DNA of 18,269 nucleotides, from the NCBI GenBank assembly GCA_052387095.1, contig JBQTJN010000007.1, positions 1 through 18,269 on the forward strand, given 5' to 3'. Shown here piece after piece: positions 15,415 to 18,269 of this stretch. The position numbers and the translations under genes were made by a program. How positions within the stretch are numbered: the stretch's first letter is position 1; the number at the start of each line of letters is the position of its first letter. This DNA comes from JBQTJN01 sp052387095 (GTDB lineage Bacteria > Pseudomonadota > Alphaproteobacteria > Micavibrionales > Micavibrionaceae). A model generated the notes under the pieces. That model did not search any database and was not told the DNA's origin. It was given only the letters and a program-made list of their open reading frames with translations.

Positions 15415-16473
15415 CTATGCTGCCGGAAAAACTATACTATTGCATGCGGGATCGAATAAAACCTGACGCGGCACTTGATCCTCCAGACGAAGAGTTCCGC
15501 AGGCTGCATTGGCCTTGAATGCTTCTTGAAGAATATTGTTGTTGGCAGCCCCGCGGCGCGCCAATTCAACGCGAATATCTTCCGGCGATATATAATTATC
15601 TAGCCCGGCCTCCGCCCATAACGTAGTTGAAAGCCCTATGTCATCCTCCCGGCCTTGTATATGCGTTAGGAAATTGTCTCCGCGAACGCGGGATTGCCAG
15701 CAATTAATTATATATTGATCCGCTTCGGGATTTTTTCCCATGGTAAGCGCCACGTAAATCTGATCATCAGTCTCGAAAGCTTGAGCAATATTCTCGAAAG
15801 AATCAAAAGATATACCGGAGCGAAGTACATTTTTCCCCTCGAGCCATTGCACCTTTGCCTTTATAATTTCAAAGGATGAATTATCAGGATGTATGACCGT
15901 AATAAAATTCTTATGATTCTGCTGCTTTTGTTTACTTTCGCAAACCTTCAGCAGGTTTTCGCTGACCCCTGATAAATGCCCCTTATCATTTAAATCAGCA
16001 ATTAAAAGCACACGGTCGCCGCTTTTCAGGGCCGATAAATCACGGACGGAGTGGACATTCGTCTGTGTCTGGAACTTTTGCAGAATTTTTTCGAGCACAA
16101 AATTTGAATCTTTTTTGATTTGGGAAATCAGCGTCTGATATTGCCGTGCATTGATTGGATCTTTCTCGACGAACTTGTTCCAGCGATCAAAAAATTGGTT
16201 ACGAACATGCGTCTCGCATGTTCTTTTGCTTTTCAGCCCGCACACCAGATCAAGAAGGTGTGCATAAGCCTTATCATCACGCAACACTGCGACACCGCAT
16301 TCAGCGGGAAATGTTTCAAAATCTTCGGTAAATCCATAAATGATCTGACGAGCGCATCCTTCAGCATAAGGAATTTTTTTGTTGTGAATCCAGCTTTGCA
16401 TTTGCTGTGTCACTTTACCTGCTTCATATTCCACGACTGTGAGTGACGCTACATCCAGTTTACGACTAGTCAT
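15415..16473 (-). CDS. Hypothetical protein, 352 residues
   Basis: Not recognised. ATG at 16473 with GGGGG about seven bases upstream, driven by a good promoter. Soluble, no signal peptide or membrane helix. Residues about 145-160 (ALKSGDRVLLIADLNDKGHL) look like a beta-strand/turn/strand unit; the rest is mixed helical with scattered Cys. It sits antisense between leuS and the rhodanese gene, in a neighbourhood where alphaproteobacteria usually have leuS followed closely by lptE, and its A/T-richer composition also differs from leuS. The stop overlaps a hairpin (GGCAGC-TAT-GCTGCC, 15410-15424) right after the leuS stop. Probably a lineage-specific insertion; function cannot be inferred. Confidence 0.78.
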   Translation of the reverse strand: MTSRKLDVASLTVVEYEAGKVTQQMQSWIHNKKIPYAEGCARQIIYGFTEDFETFPAECGVAVLRDDKAYAHLLDLVCGLKSKRTCETHVRNQFFDRWNKFVEKDPINARQYQTLISQIKKDSNFVLEKILQKFQTQTNVHSVRDLSALKSGDRVLLIADLNDKGHLSGVSENLLKVCESKQKQQNHKNFITVIHPDNSSFEIIKAKVQWLEGKNVLRSGISFDSFENIAQAFETDDQIYVALTMGKNPEADQYIINCWQSRVRGDNFLTHIQGREDDIGLSTTLWAEAGLDNYISPEDIRVELARRGAANNNILQEAFKANAACGTLRLEDQVPRQVLFDPACNSIVFPAA

Positions 16474-16515
16474 TTTATCCCCCGTGTTACGCAGAACTTT
16501 ATAGGAAACAGAACG

Positions 16516-16544
16516 GTTTTAACCGGCTTTTATGATTATGTCAA
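16516..16544 (-). promoter_or_regulatory. Promoter for the 352-residue gene
   Basis: Minus strand: -35 TTGACA (16539-16544), 17-base spacer, -10 TAAAAC (16516-16521, four of six), about 43 bases before the ATG at 16473. A perfect -35 and ideal spacing make this the clearest promoter in the window. Confidence 0.65.
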
Positions 16545-16629
16545 TGATAATCCACTGAAACTTCGTGCTTTTCGCCCGCATCGCCCTAGATCACTGCTCA
16601 CACTGAAAAGTTAACCAAAGGAACACCAC

Positions 16630-17040
16630 ATGAAAAATCTCAATAAAAAGCAATTTGAAGAAAAATTCGGCACAAATGACAACGCCGTTGTCATTAACGT
16701 CCTGGCGCAGGACAAATTTACGGCGGAACATATTCCCGGCTCCATCAACATCCCCCTGCAGTCTGAAAACTTCCTGAAAGATGTTCAGAGCAAAGTGCCT
16801 TCGAAAGACACTGAAGTGGCAATCTATTGCGCCAGCACGGAATGCTCGGCGTCGGAAGATGCTGCGAAGAAACTCGAAGAAGCCGGCTACAAGAATGTCT
16901 ACGACTTTACCGGCGGCATGAAGGAATGGACCGAAGGCGGCGGCAAAACCGAAAAATCAGGTGCGGCTACCACCGGATCCGAAGCGACGTCTTCCGAAAA
17001 AGAAAAAGACGGATCCTGCGGCACCAGCTCCTGCGGCTGA
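16630..17040 (+). CDS. Single-domain rhodanese-like protein with Cys-containing tail
   Basis: 136 residues. Rhodanese domains move sulfane sulfur through a persulfide on the active-site Cys. The domain spans about 3-103, with the CH2A-like motif AEHIPGSINIPL (32-43), the active-site loop CASTEC starting at catalytic Cys67, and the closing GGMKEW (95-100). The tail (104-136) is unstructured, Ser/Thr/Gly/Lys-rich and ends in SCGTSSCG, placing two extra Cys (130 and 135) that could take part in sulfur relay, metal binding or redox control. No signal peptide, so cytosolic. AAGGAA before the ATG supports the start. An intrinsic terminator follows, so it is likely monocistronic and not co-transcribed with lptE. 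Confidence 0.92.
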   Translation: MKNLNKKQFEEKFGTNDNAVVINVLAQDKFTAEHIPGSINIPLQSENFLKDVQSKVPSKDTEVAIYCASTECSASEDAAKKLEEAGYKNVYDFTGGMKEWTEGGGKTEKSGAATTGSEATSSEKEKDGSCGTSSCG

Positions 17041-17063
17041 TCTGCTTTAAAATATTTCCCCGG

Positions 17064-17096
17064 AAAAGGCGCTTGGCAAAAAGCGCCTTTTCTCTT
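17064..17096 (+). terminator. Rho-independent terminator after the rhodanese gene
   Basis: Perfect 11-bp stem AAAAGGCGCTT (17064-17074) and AAGCGCCTTTT (17081-17091), loop GGCAAA, followed by CTCTT. It separates the rhodanese gene from lptE. Confidence 0.92.
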
Positions 17097-17123
17097 GCCC
17101 GTAATCGGTTTAAAACGGAGTCC

Positions 17124-17618
17124 ATGACACGCCGCCTCATGCTTCTCTCCCTGCTTCTGCTCGCCGCCTGCGGCTTCGAGCCCGTCTATGGCGTTCACCG
17201 CGGCATGCCCGTCGGGGGTGAGGAAAAACTCGGCCAGGTCGATATCGGCAACATCCCCGACCGCGAAGGCCAGTATTTGCGCAATGCGCTGATTGATCGT
17301 TTTTACCGCGACAGCCGTCCCGCCGATCCGCAATATTTCCTTGCCATGGAGCCCGTCTATGAGAACCTGACCGATCTCGACATCACCAAGACCGCCGACG
17401 CCACGCGCGGCCAGTTGCGTCTCGATACCACCATAACCCTTACGGATCGCAATAGCACCGTGCTCCTGACGCGGCCCCTGCGCGCGACCACCAGCTACAA
17501 CAAGCTGGCCAGCGAGTTCTCCACCCGCGTCGCCGAGGAGAATGCGCGTACCAACGCGCTCGACGAGATCGCCCGCCAGATTGAGATGCAATTGACGCTC
17601 TATTTCAAAAGAATCTGA
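17124..17618 (+). CDS. lptE: LPS-assembly lipoprotein LptE
   Basis: 164 residues. LptE is the outer-membrane lipoprotein that plugs the LptD barrel and helps deliver LPS to the cell surface. The signal peptide (residues 1-15) ends in the lipobox LAAC with Cys16, and the mature start CGFEPVYG is the usual alphaproteobacterial LptE opening. The core shows the family's strand/helix plan (GQYLRNALIDRFYRD, LTDLDITKTADATRGQLRLDTTITLTD, TTSYNKLASEFSTRVAEENARTNALDEIARQIEMQL). A longer in-frame opening from 16827 exists, but it overlaps the rhodanese gene and its terminator, so I use the ATG at 17124, with GGAG four bases upstream. holA, the usual next gene in alphaproteobacteria, is not directly downstream; the operon appears broken here. 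Confidence 0.9.
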   Translation: MTRRLMLLSLLLLAACGFEPVYGVHRGMPVGGEEKLGQVDIGNIPDREGQYLRNALIDRFYRDSRPADPQYFLAMEPVYENLTDLDITKTADATRGQLRLDTTITLTDRNSTVLLTRPLRATTSYNKLASEFSTRVAEENARTNALDEIARQIEMQLTLYFKRI

Positions 17619-17627
17619 TTTTTACCA

Positions 17628-17658
17628 TTGACATATAGACTGGAACGGTTTAGGTATT
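17628..17658 (+). promoter_or_regulatory. Probable promoter for the SAM-II riboswitch transcript
   Basis: Perfect -35 TTGACA (17628-17633). A weak -10 lies at TAGGTA (17651-17656, 17-base spacing) or GGTATT just after. The predicted start of transcription falls about 17662-17668, immediately before the riboswitch. Confidence 0.5.
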
Positions 17659-17669
17659 GGATCGTTGTT

Positions 17670-17725
17670 CACGCAACTGTGGGATTTGAAGGATCAGCTT
17701 GCACCACATAAAAAAAGCTAAAGCG
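17670..17725 (+). ncRNA. SAM-II (SAM_alpha) riboswitch
   Basis: S-adenosylmethionine-binding pseudoknot RNA. P1 is TGTGG (17678-17682) with CCACA (17704-17708). The L1 signature GATTTG follows at 17683-17688, then CTTGCA (17698-17703), an A-rich L3 and the 3' signature GCTAAAG (17717-17723). AGCTT (17696-17700) can pair with AAGCT (17715-17719) to close the pseudoknot. The order and spacing fit the known class, which in alphaproteobacteria normally precedes methionine genes such as metA, metX or metZ and blocks translation when SAM is high. Here no such gene follows: the first ATG (17728) opens a 42-codon ORF and the next gene begins at 17875. Confidence 0.75.
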
Positions 17726-17727
17726 CC

Positions 17728-17856
17728 ATGGCTCCCGGAAATTCTTATTTTCACCGCCGTGGTCTCCAAAACTGGACACCGCGCGGAAAAGGTATTGAGC
17801 CTGTTCTCATTTCTTCCTCCCACGGTATTAAAAAACACTGCCATTCAAGGCAGTAA
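17728..17856 (+). CDS. Possible 42-residue ORF directly after the SAM-II riboswitch
   Basis: ATG four bases after the riboswitch's GCTAAAG signature, where the controlled gene of a SAM-II switch normally starts. The frame stays open to TAA at 17854-17856, 18 bases before the next gene's ATG. The predicted peptide is basic and rich in His, Arg, Gly and Ser (MAPGNSYFHRRGLQNW...) and not recognised. No Shine-Dalgarno is visible. It may be a regulatory leader peptide, the decayed start of a lost gene, or an accidental frame. Confidence 0.25.
   Translation: MAPGNSYFHRRGLQNWTPRGKGIEPVLISSSHGIKKHCHSRQ
17837..17854 (+). promoter_or_regulatory. Hairpin just upstream of the 89-residue gene's ribosome site
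   Basis: ACTGCC (17837-17842), loop ATTCAA, GGCAGT (17849-17854), then TAAAATTATT. It ends ten bases before the AGGAG at 17864-17868. It could be a weak attenuator or a translation-affecting hairpin, since the T-tract after it is interrupted. Confidence 0.4.
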
Positions 17857-17874
17857 AATTATTAGGAGAAGAGT

Positions 17875-18144
17875 ATGACTGAAGTAACAACACAAGAATC
17901 TTTTTCACCAAAACGTTTTGTGATGGAAACCCCTCCTGGCGTGCATCCGGTCGGCTTAAATGGCACGATGGAGAATCATTTTGCCCAAATTCTTTTATGC
18001 GAAGCATTTGATAAATTCGGAGGATTTACAGTAAAGGCTCAGGTTCCCAATCCTGGTTATTACGATCAATCGCGATATCAGGAATGTACTAATGCTAAAA
18101 TCGCTTGGATTCACAGGGGTGAAATCACGACGATAGATTTCTAA
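17875..18144 (+). CDS. Hypothetical protein, 89 residues
   Basis: Not recognised. AGGAG (17864-17868) six bases before the ATG gives one of the best ribosome sites in the window, supporting real expression. The first 30 residues are polar and Pro-rich (SPKRFVMETPPGVHPVG); the rest is a mixed sequence with several aromatic residues (NPGYYDQSRYQ) and two Cys. No signal peptide or membrane helix. Codon use is A/T-rich, unlike lptE upstream. If transcribed from the SAM-II promoter it lies about 150 bases after the riboswitch, further than usual for this class, so control by SAM is uncertain. Confidence 0.6.
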   Translation: MTEVTTQESFSPKRFVMETPPGVHPVGLNGTMENHFAQILLCEAFDKFGGFTVKAQVPNPGYYDQSRYQECTNAKIAWIHRGEITTIDF

Positions 18145-18155
18145 ATGAACAACCC

Positions 18156-18169
18156 CGCCCCAAGGGGCG
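18156..18169. terminator. GC-rich hairpin between convergent genes
   Basis: CGCCCC-AA-GGGGCG, 12 bases after the 89-residue gene's stop and just past the stop of the opposing gene fragment. The T-tracts are poor on both strands, so a role as bidirectional terminator is only likely from its position. Confidence 0.45.
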
Positions 18170-18174
18170 AGGTA

Positions 18175-18267
18175 TCAGAAGAGCGGGAGTTGCCTGTCCT
18201 CGTATAACTTCTCGTATGGTTGTCCCTGCTTTTTCACATAGTTTTTGATCATGTTCTCATCGCCATG
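18175..18267 (-). CDS. C-terminal 30 residues of an unidentified protein, cut by the window edge
   Basis: The open minus-strand frame enters from the window edge and stops at TGA (18175-18177). The tail is strongly basic and ends in '...YVKKQGQPYEKLYEDRQLPLF'. A short polar tail ending in Leu-Phe like this recalls transposase or nuclease C-termini, but I cannot name the family. Too little is present for a function. Confidence 0.4.
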   Translation of the reverse strand, partial: HGDENMIKNYVKKQGQPYEKLYEDRQLPLF

Positions 18268-18269
18268 CT

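Noticed and set aside
16827..17123. N-terminal extension of the lptE frame
   Set aside because: Overlaps the rhodanese gene and its terminator; the lipoprotein signal peptide begins at 17124.
17650..17844. 64-codon minus-strand frame
   Set aside because: Antisense to the riboswitch and leader; no ribosome site or recognisable features.

Overview
The window looks like chromosomal DNA of an alphaproteobacterium, probably a deep-branching, Rhodospirillales- or Micavibrio-like lineage. This rests on gene content and on an alphaproteobacterial riboswitch class, not on any search. The pointers are a DUF3576-type lipoprotein directly upstream of leuS, lptE close downstream of leuS, SecB near an Smr protein, a diguanylate cyclase with a conserved alphaproteobacterial-type N-terminus, an Asp-rich outer-membrane porin, and what reads as a SAM-II (SAM_alpha) riboswitch.

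Layout. Bases 1-2073 (minus): most of a UvrD/PcrA helicase, C-terminus cut by the window edge. 2238-3272 (minus): GGDEF diguanylate cyclase. 3410-4567 (minus): unrecognised 385-residue protein. 4804-5376 (plus): secB. 5377-5847: no convincing gene, but a dispersed palindromic repeat and a structured stretch with a c-di-GMP-I-like core. 5848-6375 (minus): Smr protein, diverging from a small unrecognised plus-strand gene (6532-7053). That gene converges on a winged-helix regulator with a degenerate receiver (7050-7598, minus). 7688-8236 (plus): unrecognised protein with a Gly-rich segment. 8380-9069 (minus): YggS-type PLP protein. 9280-10368 (minus): porin. 10732-11277 (plus): DUF3576-type lipoprotein. 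11295-12593 (minus): unrecognised. 12791-15406 (plus): leuS. 15415-16473 (minus): unrecognised. 16630-17040 (plus): single-domain rhodanese. 17124-17618 (plus): lptE. 17670-17725: SAM-II riboswitch, followed by a 42-codon ORF and an 89-residue unknown. At the edge, 18175-18267 (minus) is the tail of another gene.

The core genes are ordinary housekeeping: DNA repair, protein export, tRNA charging, LPS assembly and PLP homeostasis. The familiar lipoprotein-leuS-lptE neighbourhood is interrupted by two minus-strand genes of unknown function, at least one of which has its own good sigma70-like promoter. The noncoding DNA is the more unusual part. There are several palindromic repeats, one of them inserted in frame inside leuS. 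There is also a three-copy hairpin element with conserved flanks and different but self-complementary stems, two copies of which end exactly at start codons (the 6532 gene and leuS). The SAM-II riboswitch stands in front of no recognisable methionine gene. No tRNA, rRNA, CRISPR array or intact insertion sequence was seen.
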